64,000 nucleotides of DNA from Panorpa germanica (GCA_963678705.1 OY783209.1:5332001-5396000); one strand, 5' to 3'. Positions 1 to 13,500 are shown, counted from the stretch's first letter. Translations and numbers: made by a program. Notes: generated by a model not told the origin, from the letters alone.

Positions 1-641
1 TCACATGCTCGTCTCACTCTCCACATGTAAACATAAGCAGGAATAGCAAGTCCTTCAAAGAATAATTTCACTGTTGTACTGGGTTCATATTTAATAGCTC
101 CGTCAACTCTTAGTTTTCGATTTAACCTTTGCACTCTCGTTACTTTAAAAGGTGGACACTCTATATTATTTAAAATTGTATCTTCCGAATATTCAATATC
201 AACACCTTTTATAATAGCAACTTTTGTGCACCAGTAAAATGGTATAAACGCTTCATACCCATTGTTTTTCAGCAATGTTGATTTGGTAATTTCGTTAGCT
301 AGTACTGCATTAGCACATTGAACGATTACTCTATTTCTTCCCACTTTTTTAATTTCTATTATATTAGATTTATTGCTAATTTTACATATTATTTCTGCTA
401 ATTTAAGAGAACTAAAAAATGTATTTCCATCACTATTATTTTTAACTATCATTACTTTATACGAGTCATATTTTGTTTCTGTGTTGTATAAATTATTAAA
501 TATTTTTTTAACATTGTCACTATTGTTATTTAAGTTTTCTGTTATATCACTGGATGTTTTATCTGTAGGAATTGATTTGTTAGTCACAGAGTTGTTTTTA
601 TTGATCGGATTTTTATCGGGAGGTTCAACCTCCATATCCAT
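1..641 (-). CDS. LINE ORF1 (gag-like), 5' part, cut by window edge
   Basis: An open minus-strand frame starts with ATG at 641 and stays open for about 213 codons to the window edge. It aligns along its length with ORF1 of the complete LINE at 8594-9913: shared blocks are an early SYK-MI motif, EIKK-GRNR/GKNR, F-P-FW/YW, the GVDIEYSE/NVDIEFSE block, an IKYE block and a FFEG...Y-Y-W block. By eye identity is about one third, so it is a different family of the same clade. The zinc-knuckle part would lie beyond the edge. Position and orientation place it in the last intron of CRAL-TRIO gene A, in the sense direction. The A-rich stretch at about 642-780 upstream may be its 5' UTR; the 5' end of the element was not resolved. 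Confidence 0.8.
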   Translation of the reverse strand, partial: MDMEVEPPDKNPINKNNSVTNKSIPTDKTSSDITENLNNNSDNVKKIFNNLYNTETKYDSYKVMIVKNNSDGNTFFSSLKLAEIICKISNKSNIIEIKKVGRNRVIVQCANAVLANEITKSTLLKNNGYEAFIPFYWCTKVAIIKGVDIEYSEDTILNNIECPPFKVTRVQRLNRKLRVDGAIKYEPSTTVKLFFEGLAIPAYVYMWRVRRAC

Positions 642-1231
642 ATTGTTAATTAACCAGTGATAATTAAATAGAAGTTACTTCACTTCTTATTAATAACACT
701 TAATAATAATATAAATTATAATTTAAAAAAAGATAAATCACGAAAAAAAAAGAATATTCTAATTTGCAAAAAAAAAAAGATCACTATTTATTTTATTGTT
801 TTGTTTATTGTAAATACGTGCGCTCACCAAGAAGACTCGATGTAAAACTGAGTAATTTATTATATTCGTAAACATTTTAAAAGGCCTATTAGAGAATCAA
901 CATTTTGTTGCTCTTAGAAAGGTATTTGTTGCTAACTCTTCAGTGTGGAAAACTCTTCGTTTTGCTTTTTAATTTCAGATATTAATGAAAGGCTTTAAGT
1001 AACTTATAAAAATAACCCAGTAAAACCAAAAACGACTTTCTAAGATTTTATAATTTTTAAAAGATGTTCTTCAGTAGCTTTGTTAGTAGCTAATCCGTAA
1101 AACGGTAGAATCATTTTTCAATAAACAGTAAAATAGGTTACATATTAGTCAAAATCGTTTACGTAACAGGTAACTTTTGGTATGTTAGATAAACCTAAAA
1201 TAATCCTAACTATGTTTAGCAGATAACTTAC

Positions 1232-2817
1232 TGTAGACATCTTCAATCGGTTTCAATTCACCACCAAAATCTTTCGGCAGCAAATTTTTATCAATGTGTT
1301 GATGAAGAGAGTCATAATCTTTATGAATAAACATCTGCAAAATGGAAATTCGAGAGTTTTTGAAAATGTTGTGGACATACACAGAGATATATATTTCAAT
1401 GGCGTTAGGTGATAGGAAAACTGTTAAATGAATTTATGCAACACCATTACAAATTTTAATATTTTTCACCGTTTCGATGTGATATTTCTTTATTAATGTT
1501 TAAATTCTGTTACTTACACGTGATCTAATTTTTGGCTTTAAAACTGATCGAATTAATTGAACCAGCGCTTCTCCAAATTTAGGCACGTGGATTATATGCA
1601 CACTCTTTATTCTTGAAACAAATGCTTCCTAAAATATAATAACTATGTAAATGAGTAAATAATAAACGTTTTTGCTTTCGTAATCGTTTCAAAATAGTTT
1701 GTAAAATGAATAAAAAAAATAGAAGAAATGTATATTTGTACCTGTGCAGCAAAAATTATCATTTTGATTACAGGTGGAGTAAGTTTTGTGATGTGGCCAT
1801 TTAAGGTGACATCAGCCATGTCGAAAATGTAGCTACAACCTTCAGCGTAATCGTAGTGCATTCTAATGTCGGAAGCCATGAAGTAACATTTATAGTACAG
1901 TTGGGCGTTAAACTCACCGTCTTGGCATTTAATGCAAACTATACGAACCTTTCCTGATAAAGTTGGCTGAAAAGAAAATATCCTAAAACAGATTATAAAG
2001 AAAAGTAAGAAAAATTGGTGTTTACTTAAATATCTGATTGGTTACCATTTAAGGTGCTGAAATATCTTACATTCCATCAGTAGCGTGTTTCATTTCTGGA
2101 AGACAAGGATCTTTATTTGTGAATACTTCTGGATAGATGTGCTTCAGTGAGTAGTAGGTGTCCAAGCAACTTTTCGTCCTCTCAATGCTGCCTTTGCAAG
2201 ACATGTAGATGCATTCGATCTGCTTAGTATCTGGTAAAATATATGTCTAATAATCACCAAGTGTAAACCAGCACTTCAAAATAATTTCTATATAACAAGT
2301 AGAAAATAAATCTTGGAATCAGCTTGTGGCAAGCTAGTGACGGTGTAACATGCATTGCAAGACAATATTCTACATAGTTTTAACAGGTTTATGTTTTTCC
2401 TTGAAACCATTACTCTATTGAATAAAATCTAGCAACTGACTTGATTCTAAATCAGTTATTTTTAAACTTGTATACAACAGGTGTTCAGATAAAAATGGAG
2501 CAAGGTACCTGGGTCAATTCATTTCTTTGGACACATTGTTTAAATGGTGTTAAACGAATTTTATAATGGTCAATTTTTTACATGGTCAATTTCTATATGA
2601 TATGAAGATTCAGGCTAAAACCAGAACAAACGGCAATAACAAATATAAATAACTTACCAGGAATAATTTTAGGCAAGTGTGGCTGTGTACCAAACCACTC
2701 TGTAGTAATTCTCACAGCATCTTCAAGATCTTTTAAAGTCAAATTCATTTCTTTCAAAGTATTACATTTCATTTCATCATTTAGATTTAACATCATCTTA
2801 ATTTTATCAGACTCCAT
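1232..2817 (-). CDS. CRAL-TRIO domain protein (gene A), alpha-TTP-like, last exon missing
   Basis: Coding exons, minus strand: 2658-2817, 2071-2230, 1742-1982, 1518-1628, 1232-1334, all with GT-AG borders and introns in phases 1, 2, 0, 0, 1. About 258 codons are present; a terminal exon of about 49 codons is expected left of base 1. The start is the first ATG, followed by an acidic helical stretch and the family hallmark QPHLPK (CRAL-TRIO-N). Next come a SIERTK...YY...PE-F helix pair, then the lipid-binding CRAL-TRIO fold with a F-MADV...H-TKL strand, a VHIIHVP strand and LLPKDFGGE near the end. Known for the family: cytosolic carriers of hydrophobic ligands such as tocopherol or retinaldehyde; the ligand here is unknown. 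Exon 3 uses the upstream of two possible AGs (exon start 1982), because the one at 1966 breaks the frame. It is three codons shorter in exon 3 than gene B. Confidence 0.88.
2278..2372 (+). repeat. Unit of the dispersed ~75-78-bp repeat
   Basis: It carries the family signature GGAATCAGCTTGTGGCAAGC followed by a GCAAGACAAT box. It lies in intron 1 of gene A. Related units are at 18715-18880, 31605-31705, 34505-34655 and 42005-42265. Confidence 0.5.
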
Positions 2818-4380
2818 TATATTTTCTTATATTTAACCTTGAATTTATCTTTTATCTTAAGAATATGACCACTGAGCTAGGCTCAGCCGGTTAAACTAAC
2901 ATTGAATTTGTCGAGGAAATAACCATGAGAGTTTTCAAATACACTTGAAAGGCTTTTTATTGCAAATAATTAATTTATTGTAATTATTCTATTGTTCGAT
3001 GAAAATTTAAATAAAAAAGCAATGTAACATGTAATTTAATTGTACTTATGTGTATGTAAAATAGGATATTGTCCACGTGCTATCAGTGGCGCATTAAGCA
3101 GTCTAGGGGACCTTCTACTGAATTTACTAACTTATTCATATCTAAACTATGAGGTGAACGTCCAAAAATGCAGTCAGGATCAGAATTCGTAACACTAAAG
3201 TAACTCCATACCTGATAACATAAATAAAGCGATTCTTAACGGCACTTTTTGTAACGTTACCATAACGTTCTTTTTAGAAAATACGTTTGTCTTTAACGTG
3301 TCGATCCTTTAAGATAAGTTCTACGAGGATCGTCGTTAAACCATCGCATGATAAGTCTCTTCACCAGTGGAACCAGTGCTACATGTGTTTAGAATGATAT
3401 TTAGTCCATTAGATCAGCGGTTCTTAAACTTTTTACTTCGAGCCCCACGCATAATCCAGCTGTAAGACGGGCCCCCTACATGTAAGCGTACTATATATTA
3501 TAAGGGAGTCGCATTTGACATTTTAAAGTCAATTTTTATTTGGTTAAATATTACACATTCTATGCATACTCTCTAGGTTTAATCGTAATCAAACAACAAA
3601 TTCTATAAAAACAATTACAATTTATTTAATTATTTTAGCTACTATAGTACATATACATATAGACCCCTTACGGGTCGCGCCCCTCACGCTGAGAATCGCT
3701 GCATTAGATCATTTAATCTTTTTTTTACCTTCGAACAAAGAAACACTTATATGAGTTTCTTTTAATAAACTCCATTGCTTCATTACTTGATTACTTTAAG
3801 AAGACTTCTTCCACATACCAATATGAAGATTCTAATGAATCAGAAAATATATTAAATAAACAAGGGTCCCTACAGTGCTTAATTAGGTTCTGCGCTCGTC
3901 TTTGAAATCTTGATGATAATAAAAAGAAAGACGATAAAAACTCTTATGGAAATTGATGAATTAATTAAAATTATTTACAACACAAGGCAAGAATCCAACC
4001 GTGTAATGTTGTCCCTTGATAAAGATTACAAGCGTAATGTAGTTAATTACATATATTATTAATTATGGGTTCATTAAGTTATTAAAAATATTGATAAGAG
4101 GAGCAGCAATACATCATATACGGTTTACGATGCGGAAAATAGACAAAACTCAAAGAAGAAGAGTTTCAGCACTGTTTCGAAAAATGGAAAATGCGCATGG
4201 AGCAAGGTATGATTACAATATGTATAAATTCAAAATCAAAAGTTGAGGTGTTGATAACTTTATCAATATAATAGTACAGTTGTTTAGAAATTAAGGCACA
4301 AATTCCATTAAATTACAAAATATACATTATATGATAATTTGTCTATTTGGTTCTCTCATAAGATTTAAATATAATTTAAA
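2818..4380. other. Intergenic region between CRAL-TRIO genes A and B
   Basis: About 1.56 kb separates the ATG of gene A from the stop codon of gene B, both on the minus strand. It must hold the gene A promoter and 5' UTR and the gene B 3' UTR, but I see no clear core promoter. Its one recognisable element is the hAT-type MITE at 3415-3701. Confidence 0.6.
3415..3701. mobile_element. hAT-type MITE, 287 bp, with perfect 8-bp target duplication
   Basis: The element starts CAGCGGTTCTTAAAC and ends with the inverted version (reverse complement CAGCGATTCTCAGCG), followed inward by C/G-rich blocks (GAGCCCC against GGGCGCG). Both sides carry the 8-bp direct repeat CATTAGAT (3407-3414 and 3702-3709). 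CAG-type ends plus an 8-bp duplication are diagnostic of the hAT superfamily. The interior is AT-rich with no reading frame, so it is non-autonomous. Confidence 0.9.
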
Positions 4381-4529
4381 TTAATCAACTGTAAGTTTTC
4401 TGAAAGATCCTTGGATTCCTAGAAGCTCATCAATTACAGGTTCTCCGGGTCTTTTGCTTTCATCAGGTTTTTCCGTATTTGATTGTAGGAACCAGTCCCG
4501 ATTTTCTAATATATGTTCGTACCAATCAT
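4381..4529 (-). CDS. Terminal exon of CRAL-TRIO gene B, beyond the LINE-bearing intron
   Basis: The exon follows an acceptor ending TTTTAG at 4530-4531 and supplies two bases that complete the codon begun in exon 5, giving R-DDWYEHILENRDWF. It ends in the family tail KRPGEP...GSFRKLTVD and a TAA stop at 4381-4383. It is separated from exon 5 by 5,876 bp, nearly all LINE. Without it the protein would lack its C-terminal helix, so this exon decides that gene B is intact. Confidence 0.92.
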
Positions 4530-7500
4530 CTAAAATACATAGAAGTTTTCAATTATTTGTTTATATATTTTAGAAAAATGCAGCAAAAACAAAGAGAATA
4601 GAAGTTATATCGTATGTAAGCAATAGTAAATTTATGCGCATATTTCTTTATTATTATTATATATTTTTTTTTTTATATTTATTTTCTTCTTTGCCTTGAC
4701 TTTCTTTAGTCATAGCCACCATCAAATAATTTTTTAACATCTTTTATAATTTATAATTCAATTTTACACATTTCTAAATATTTCAATAATTCACTAATTA
4801 ATTTTGTATCACTTAACAAAAATTTAGTATTAACAGGAAAAGTTTTAATCACATCTAATATACCACTATTCAATTTTGATCTTTCTAAACTATAATTTAT
4901 GCATTCAAATATAATATGATCCAAATTTCCTTCTTCACCACATTGACATCTATCGTCAGATTTAATATTAATTTTGTACAGATGAGCTGGAGTTTTGCAA
5001 TGATTACTTTTGATTCTGATTGTAGTTGATATAATTTTGCGGGACTCATTTCTAAACCATCTCTTCTTACTTAAATTTGGATGCAACATATAATAATCTC
5101 TTCCTTTTAACTGACTTTTGTTAATGAAATCTGTGTTTCTTAAATTGAAGTAAAATTTTTTGATTATATTAAAAATTTCATATGAAGGTAATTTCACTCT
5201 CATCTCAATTTCCAAATTTATTGATTCCTTTGCTAATTTATCCGCAATTTCGTTTCCTCTTATTCCACAGTGTCCTGGTATCCACATAAATTTTATGGTA
5301 TTATTCCTATTTATTATATTGAAATACATCTTCTTAATTTTGCATGTTAAAATATTATTATTTGATTTGTTATCATTTGAATTTAAATTTTTTAAAACAC
5401 TTAAAGAATCCGTTATTATTATAATTTTATTATTGTTGATATTTTCATTAATTTCCAATGCTTTTAATAATGCTAATTTTTCTCCAGTGTAAGAGCAAAC
5501 TTTGTTATTTAATTTATATTTATAATATCTTAAATTTATCTGTTCATATATAGCAAATCCTGCTTTATTTCTTTCTAAATCAATGGATGCATCTGTATAT
5601 ATTATTTTTGTAAAATTTATATTAAATTGATGCATTATATTTAAAAAATTTTCATTATTTATCGCATTATTAAAAGATTTTGACAATAATTTTGTGTTAA
5701 TATATATATCCATAGGTTTAATTAATGATTCAAAAGGAATAGAGTATATAGGCGATTTCGAATTTCTTTGTAGATTTAGATCCTTTAATTTCATGTAACT
5801 ATTTATTAAAATAGGTTTATTCTTTTTGATCCAGTAAGAAGAGTTTTGAATATATGTAGTTAATAATTTAATTTTATCAATAATTTGGAATTTCGATAAT
5901 GTTTCACATTTAACATAAAATTTATCACTAAGCAGTTGGTTTCTAAATTGTAATGGAGCTATATTAGATTCAGCTTGAAGTATATGAGTTGGAGTTGAAG
6001 TCATGCAACCTAAAGCGATTCTTAAGCTTCTGTATTGTATTCTATCCAATTTTAATAATCTTGATTTGGAAGCTGTACTAATTAATATACTTGAATAGTC
6101 TAACTGTGAACTTATAATTGCTTGATAAATTTGTATTAAAGAAATAGGATGAGCTCCCCATTTACTTCCTGCTAGACTTCTTAAAACATTTATTCCTCTG
6201 TTGCATTTAAGTATAATTTTATCAATTTCGAAGCTCCAAGTAGATTTACAATCAAACCAAATACCTAAAAATTTTGCTCTATTTGATATAATAATATTTT
6301 TGTTATTATATATTATCCTCGGACTTGATATAATTTTGTGTCTAGTAAAAATGACAGCTTGAGATTTTTCTACTGAGATTTCTAATTCAATTTTGTCTAA
6401 TATATCTCTTAATTTGCATAATTTCTTGTTAATTCTCTTCCTTAAACATTCTATGGATGGGCCAATACTATATAAAACAATATCATCTGCAAATTGTAAA
6501 ATAAATGTGTGATCGTCTTTTAATTTAGAAATGTCTTTAGAATATATTGTGTATAAAAGTGGACTAAGAATAGATCCTTGAGGTAGGCCTTTATTGCAGG
6601 TAAATGGTCCTATTAAATTTTCTTCATTTCTTACATAAATGGATCTCAATTCAAAATATGACATTAACCAATTTGTAATTTTGCTGGTTATTCCAATTTC
6701 TCTTAATTTCAGTTGTAGGTTAGGATATGTAACTGCATCATAAGCTCCCTTAATATCTAAGAACACAGCTAGCATGTATTTATTAGAGCTGTACGTTTTT
6801 TGAATGTCCAGATTGAATATATTTAAGCTGTCATGCACACTTCGATTTTTTCTAAATCCAAATTGCGAATCTGGTAATTTATTGTTGTGTTCTAAATACC
6901 ATTCTAATCTGTTTTTCAAAATATTTTCCATTGTTTTGGCTACGCATGATATTAAAGTAATTGGTCGATATGATGATGCTACTTCAGGATTCTTTCCAGA
7001 TTTTAAAATAGGGACAATAATATGATTTTTCCAATCACTAGGAATTATTCTGGTATTAAATATATTATTAAAATTGTTAATTAGGGCAATTTTGGCGCTT
7101 TTAGGTAAGTTTTGGATCATTTCATATGAGATTCTGTCAATACCAGTACTTGTTTTCTTGTTATGATTTAAACTGTAATTTAATTCTTCTAACTCTATTG
7201 ATTTATCTAAAAATTCTACTACTTTAAAATTTTGAATATACGGCCTTGAAATGATATTGTAGTTACCACAATAATTTCTAGCAAACTCTTCAATCCAATC
7301 ATTATTCATACTTCTGGTGTTCTGATTTATATTCGGTCTTGATAATTTATGCACTACTCCCCAAATTAATTTAGCTGGAGTTTTTGGCTTAATATTTTCA
7401 CAAAATTTCTTGTATTCCTCCTTCCTTCTTATCCTAAAATACTTTTGTGTGTTTGCTTGTTCCTTTTTAAAATTTAGATAATTTTCCATATTAGAATTTC

Positions 7501-10500
7501 TATTAAATTTAGTTAAAGCTAATCTTCTTTTAGCAACCATTTTATTACAATTGCTGTCCCACCATAGGGGTTTTTCATGTTTTGGGTCCTTATTATAAAT
7601 TTTAGTGCATGGAATACTTTCCTCCGCTGACTCATTCATGGTATTAATTAAATGCTCATAGCTGATATATAAATTTGAACCATTATCGAGTTTATTGGAT
7701 ATAATATTTTGATATTCATTCCAGTCAGCTTTTTTGAAATTTCTTCTAGTGATATAATTCCTTGTTCTACCTATGTCAACATTATTTGAATTTGTTAAAT
7801 TAAAAAGTATGGGATAATGATCACTCCCCATGCTGTCATTTAATACCTTCCAGTCTATTAACATGTGCATTATTCTAGGATTAATAAGGGTTAAATCCAA
7901 GATACTATCTCTTCTATAAGGATGGTGTACTCTTGTAGGACAATCATTGTTAGCTATATGAAGAAATTCTTCATCAATAAATTTATTCAATTCTTGTCCT
8001 TCGTAATTTATTAAGTTGTTTATATTCCATGATGGATGAAGTGAATTAAAATCTCCCGTTAGTATCACTGGTAATTTAATTTGTCTGTACATTTGTTTCC
8101 ATTTTAAATTGTCAATTTTGTGTCCTGGAGGAACGTATATTGATGTAATACATATTTCAATATTATTTAATTTTGTACTAATTGCAGTGAGTTCCATATT
8201 GTTTACTGGTTTAGTAATATGTAATCTTTTATATCTTATACTTTTATGTATAATAATGGCTGTACCCCCATGAGGATTTGTTCTTCCAATTTGTATTCTA
8301 TCATCCCTTTCTAAATTATATCCTCTTATATTAAAATTTATATTTTCTCCCAAAAATGTTTCTGAAATCAAAGCTATATGAATATTTTGCGTTTTTAATA
8401 AATTTTGTAGATCGTCTTTTTTGTGTCTAATGCTCTGTCCGTTCCACTGTATAATATTTACTTCTTTAATTTTGTTGTGGAAAATATCAATTTCTACAAG
8501 AACTTTTTAACAAATAAACGCTACTTAGAAATTATATTTTTATCTGATCCTCTAATATGTATGCTGCTGTATTATTTTATATTTATAATTTCGCTATGTT
8601 TTTCTTCTTTCTATATCTTCAAATATAGAAAATTTATTTGAATCCGTCATGAATTTATTCCTGTCATCATTTTTATTTTCATTAAAATTTTGGTTTACCA
8701 ATAATTCAGTGTTGTGTTGAATTTTTGGTACTTTTATGGACCTCTGAGAATTGTTTTCTGTTTGTTCTTCTTCATTATCTTGTTCATTTTTTCTGTAATT
8801 GTTCCTTGTATTATAAGTTCTAGGTGTAGAATTTGTAATATAATTAATGAAGCTTTGTTCTTTCTCATTCTGTTTATTTTCAATTTTATTATCATTCATA
8901 TTATTTTGTTTTTTCATATTTTTCGTTTTACAGTTTCTATCTAAATATGTTCTTTTCCTAATGGGTGCTGGCTTATATGATGGTATACTATTTTCACAAC
9001 TTGTTAAATTTTGAGGAAAGTCCTTGTCATAATTAGATAATATATCAAATCTATTTTTTGTAGTTACCGCATACGAATTTTTGTCTTTCCAAATTTGAGG
9101 TATTTCAATAGCGGCTTCTTGATAACTAAGATTTCTGTTTCCCATTAGAATTTTTATTTCTTGTTGCCTTTTTCTTTCTTTGCAATTTTTATCAGTCGCA
9201 TCATGTTCTTCATCACAATTTACACATTTTATAATTTCATTTTTACATAAATTTAGCGTATGTTCATTTGAACCACATTTGCTACATCTACTTTTTCCTT
9301 TGCATTGATTGGCCGTATGGTTATATCTTAAACATTTATAACATTGTTTCGTATTTTTAATAAATGGTTCACAGGGTAATTTAGCATTCCAAATATAAAT
9401 ATATTGGGGTAAATTTTGCCCTTCAAAGAAAATGATTATATTTCTAGAGTCCTCATACTTAATTTCATCTTCAAATTTCATTCTTCTTTTTAATCTCCTT
9501 ATGGAGTGAATTTTATAAGGGTAACTATATATATTTTCTTTTAATTCTTCCTCCGAAAATTCAATATCTACATTTTTTACAATTCCAATTCTTGTAGTCC
9601 AAAACATTGGTATAAACATATCAACTCCTGATGTTATCTTATTATTCAATTTCACTAACATATTAGCTGATTTTGCATTTTTGCATTCAGCCATTATTCT
9701 ATTTTTCCCTATTTTTTTTATTTCTGAAATATCCTTTCCAAATTCTGAATGATATAACATTTTTGCAGTTTTTAGTGTACTGATCCCAAATTTTTCGTTT
9801 GTTATATCTTCTTTTTGAATCATAATTTTATAAGAAGATAATGATAAATTATCTTCATTATATAAATTTATATTGGGGTCAACTCCCACTTTCCCCTCAG
9901 AGTTCAAATTCATTTTAAAAATTCAGAAAAAATTTGAATATTAAAATGATAATAATTTAAATAATACAATTTTACTTTTACTTTAAATTTACTTTTTAAA
10001 TAATTTATGTATATATATATATGTATTTAAAATTATTAATTCAATTAAATTATTTTTAGGAAAAAGACAAAACACGTCTATCACGTATCGAATGACTACT
10101 CGATGTATTATTATATAAATTTCTGCGATTATAACTTCTAGATCTTCGGTGATAGGAAATATGCAAACGTTAAATAGATTAAATTAAAAAAAAGCAAGAT
10201 TATATCTCGCATTAATTCTATGATAAATCTGTAGATTTGTTGATTTATAATTTTATTTATTATTTGGTGGGATCTTTAATTGTCAACCATATTATAAATC
10301 TATTCTCGCTCTATATTATATTTATATATTTAAAATGATAAACTACGTATAGAAGAAGTAATTCTTTATATTTATTTGCTAGAGTTAAGACATTTTTTGA
10401 CTTACCTCTCATTTCTTTGAGTGACTTAAGTTCACCTCCAAAATCTGAGGGCAGTAGTTTCTTGTCCACTACTTTGTGAATTGATTCGAAATTAGAATGA

Positions 10501-13500
10501 ATAAATAACTGAAACATTAAATTATTTTGTTAAAGGTATATTTCCATTTGAAACTGCGATTAAATTTAATAAATCCAAGTTAAATCGAATTAAATATCAC
10601 TTCAATATTTTTCCATATTTTACTTATTTTAAATTATTACATAGTATATATTATTTCTTATTATATACTTCTTTACCTCTGTAAATAAACGTATATAACA
10701 ATGGAGAAGCAGGTTCTGTTATACGTATGTATTACATAACAATTTCAAACAAAAAAATTCTTTATTGTTCATTTTCATAAAATATTTCTATAAAACTTAT
10801 TACTGAGCAATATTTCACTAATAAAAAGATAAATTTCTATCACATACACATATGTTCTACAGCTTAAACGCTTCCCCCTAGCTCCTCTCCCCACCCCCTT
10901 ACTCTGCTTGCCGTCTAGACGTTGTTATCTCGAAGTATTTTTTAAAATAACGTTGATTTGATATTTCAAGACGAATTTATTATTTTTATTCTTATTGCTT
11001 AAGTTAGAACTTGGACGACTAACGTGTTTTATTATTTATACCGCCCTGGAGAGACACACGAATTTGATAAGATGTAGTTTTAGAGCAATATGGTCAAACG
11101 ATTGGAGAAAAGAAATATTGATTTCAGAATGGTTCGTGAAAATACGAGCTATTACGTGGTAAATAGAAATGATGGAACAGGTGAACAGTTTTATTGGTTT
11201 AACGTAGAAAAGCGTTATGGATCATGCCCTACTACTGTTTTAGTTTTAATTTATATTTTAATCTTATATTTTTGCATGTTGCAAAACAGAGTATGTGTTT
11301 CTTGCAGTTTATTTAGATTTTAGGTTAAGTAATACACTTTACTTAATAATAATTATTACTTTTTATATAGTTATTTTTTTTTCTTTATCTCTCACTAGCC
11401 AAACATTCGTTTTATTTATCACAGATTGTTGAATATAGCCATGGTCATTAAGAAAATACTTTGTACTATCAGTTTTTAGGGGGTCAAATCTTGTAGTTTA
11501 CTTGTTACTTCTGCAAGTAACTAAACACAGTGACGTGTATTTAAAGTTTAACTAACATAACAAAATTAACTTGTTATGTAAACTGTTTTACCTAAAACAC
11601 AATCTGTTTATCTGTGCTACTACATTTTTTAAAATATGTGCAGCAGACGATTACGCAATAAAATATAATAAAACTAAAACTAAAATAGTAGATGAAAGTG
11701 ACACCTTATAATTTGCACCAATTTTTGTTTATAAAATTATTTTACGCCTGAAATATGGCAACCACTTGAACACTTCTCTCGAGGTTACACTTAATTAATA
11801 TTATATATATTCTTCAGACGAATGCATTTGACGAATAAATTCATGAGTCTTATTGTAAGTGTATATAAGGTTCATTTTATAATTTTCAGAAACGATTTTT
11901 CGAAGGCGATTTTAAATTATATATGACTCTTTTGTATACCTGTAATAAGACTAATAAGTTTCACTATCTGTCGTCAGAAAAATTAGACGAATATTCATTA
12001 TGCATTGTAAAGCTTATGGATCTTATAGAAATGTATTGAGTCATCTATGAAAAGTGAGGATTCTAAATTTGTTTAATCGAAATATCTTGAACTTTATTAA
12101 ATTTAAAAACTTACTCTAGACTTAAGTTTGGAAGATAAAGCTTGTCTCAGCATGTGAAGCAACTTATCGGTAATTCCAGGAGAGCTTAAAAAGTGCAGAG
12201 CTTTAAGTCGCGAGATATAACCTTTCTGTAAACAAAATAAATTCACAATAAACGCTAAAAGTTTTAAAGAAATTAAAAGCAAAATATTCAAATTTGTATT
12301 TACTTGTGCTGCAACTTCAATCTTTCTCACAGTTGCTGGATGTAGCTTGGTGACATGACCCAATTTAAATTGACTGCAATTGAAGATGACAATTTCTCCT
12401 AGGTTGTAATCCATCCGATATCTCATTTCTCCAATCATGAATACATATTTAAATAATGCGCACAAATCAAATTTATTTGGATCGCTATCGATTAAGGACA
12501 AGCAGACCACCCGATATCCTTCAGGGGTGTGTGGACGCATGGGGATGTAAATGCTGCAATTAGATAATATTCTAGTTTTTATCGGTTACATCATGCATCT
12601 CAGCTCATAAACCCAATGTGACCGAGATCGTAAGAAGTTCATCAAATTATAAAAAAGAAAAAGCATTTATCTGATTAAAGAATCTGTAAATCATAAATAT
12701 ATATAATATAAAAAAGCAGTTCTTATTTTAAAAGGAACATTTAAAATTTTAAACGAGTTATAATATTTTATGAAATTAAGTTTAAGGTCAAGGTCAACTT
12801 ACACAGTGTCCAATACTTGTTTTATTTCTGGTAGTAGCGGATCTCTATCTGTAAATATTTCAGGTATGGCTCCTTTGACGGTGTAATACATATCTATTAC
12901 TTGTTTGGACCGTTCGATACTTCCCTTTGCTCCAAGATACACAGTCCGAAAATGTCTTGAATCTAGAAAAATTAACATAAGATGACTGACTGTATCATAT
13001 ACAATGATATGTAATTTAATGATTTAAGGCGGAAGAATGTAGTGGCTAATAGCAAAAGCATTAAAATAAATATTAATAATAATAATAACATAAAATACAG
13101 ATAAATGAACAGATTACAGACTAGTATGCAGTTTTTTTTCACACGCAAAGGAGAAGGAAGGGACAAGGGGGATCAATTATTATGACGTCACATGCAGAAA
13201 TAAATGTATAATGTAAAATGTAATAAATAAATATTACAAAAAAAATGTATTAATTGAAATGTGTGATTTCACACCAAAGGTGTTCGTCAGATGTGACAAA
13301 TGGGGGGAGGGGGGTCCTGAATAGCGGGATATTTGTCAGACAAGTTTATTTACCAGCTTTTCCGTCAATTTGCCGCGTTAAGAGATATAAAGACACATTT
13401 CTGGATAGTTATGTCTGTACTATGAATAATAATCTGTGTATTAACAGTGTATTGCGCTATGCATTTGAAATGCACTAGATTGAATGGGATTGTGTCCTAT

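Larger units (their letters stand above)
4645..9990 (-). mobile_element. I/Jockey-superfamily LINE, both ORFs open, in intron 5 of gene B
   Basis: Order on the minus strand: short A-rich 5' leader (end not resolved, about 9990), ORF1 9913-8594, an 87-nt gap, ORF2 open from 8506 to 4751, a 3' UTR of about 70 nt, then a poly-A-like run and TAATAATAATAA at about 4648-4680. The (TAA)n tail, three-knuckle ORF1 and a C-terminal RNase H in ORF2 point to the I clade; a neighbouring Jockey-superfamily clade is possible. It lies in the sense direction of the host gene. I looked for a target-site duplication and did not find one, because the 5' end is not defined. Confidence 0.88.

Noticed and set aside
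5160-5492. Plus-strand 110-codon frame, and others at 6804 and 8714
   Set aside because: Antisense shadows of LINE ORF2 and ORF1.
12972-13166. Hydrophobic minus-strand frame of 64 codons in intron 1 of gene B
   Set aside because: Overlaps a LINE 3' tail and low-complexity sequence; no splice support.
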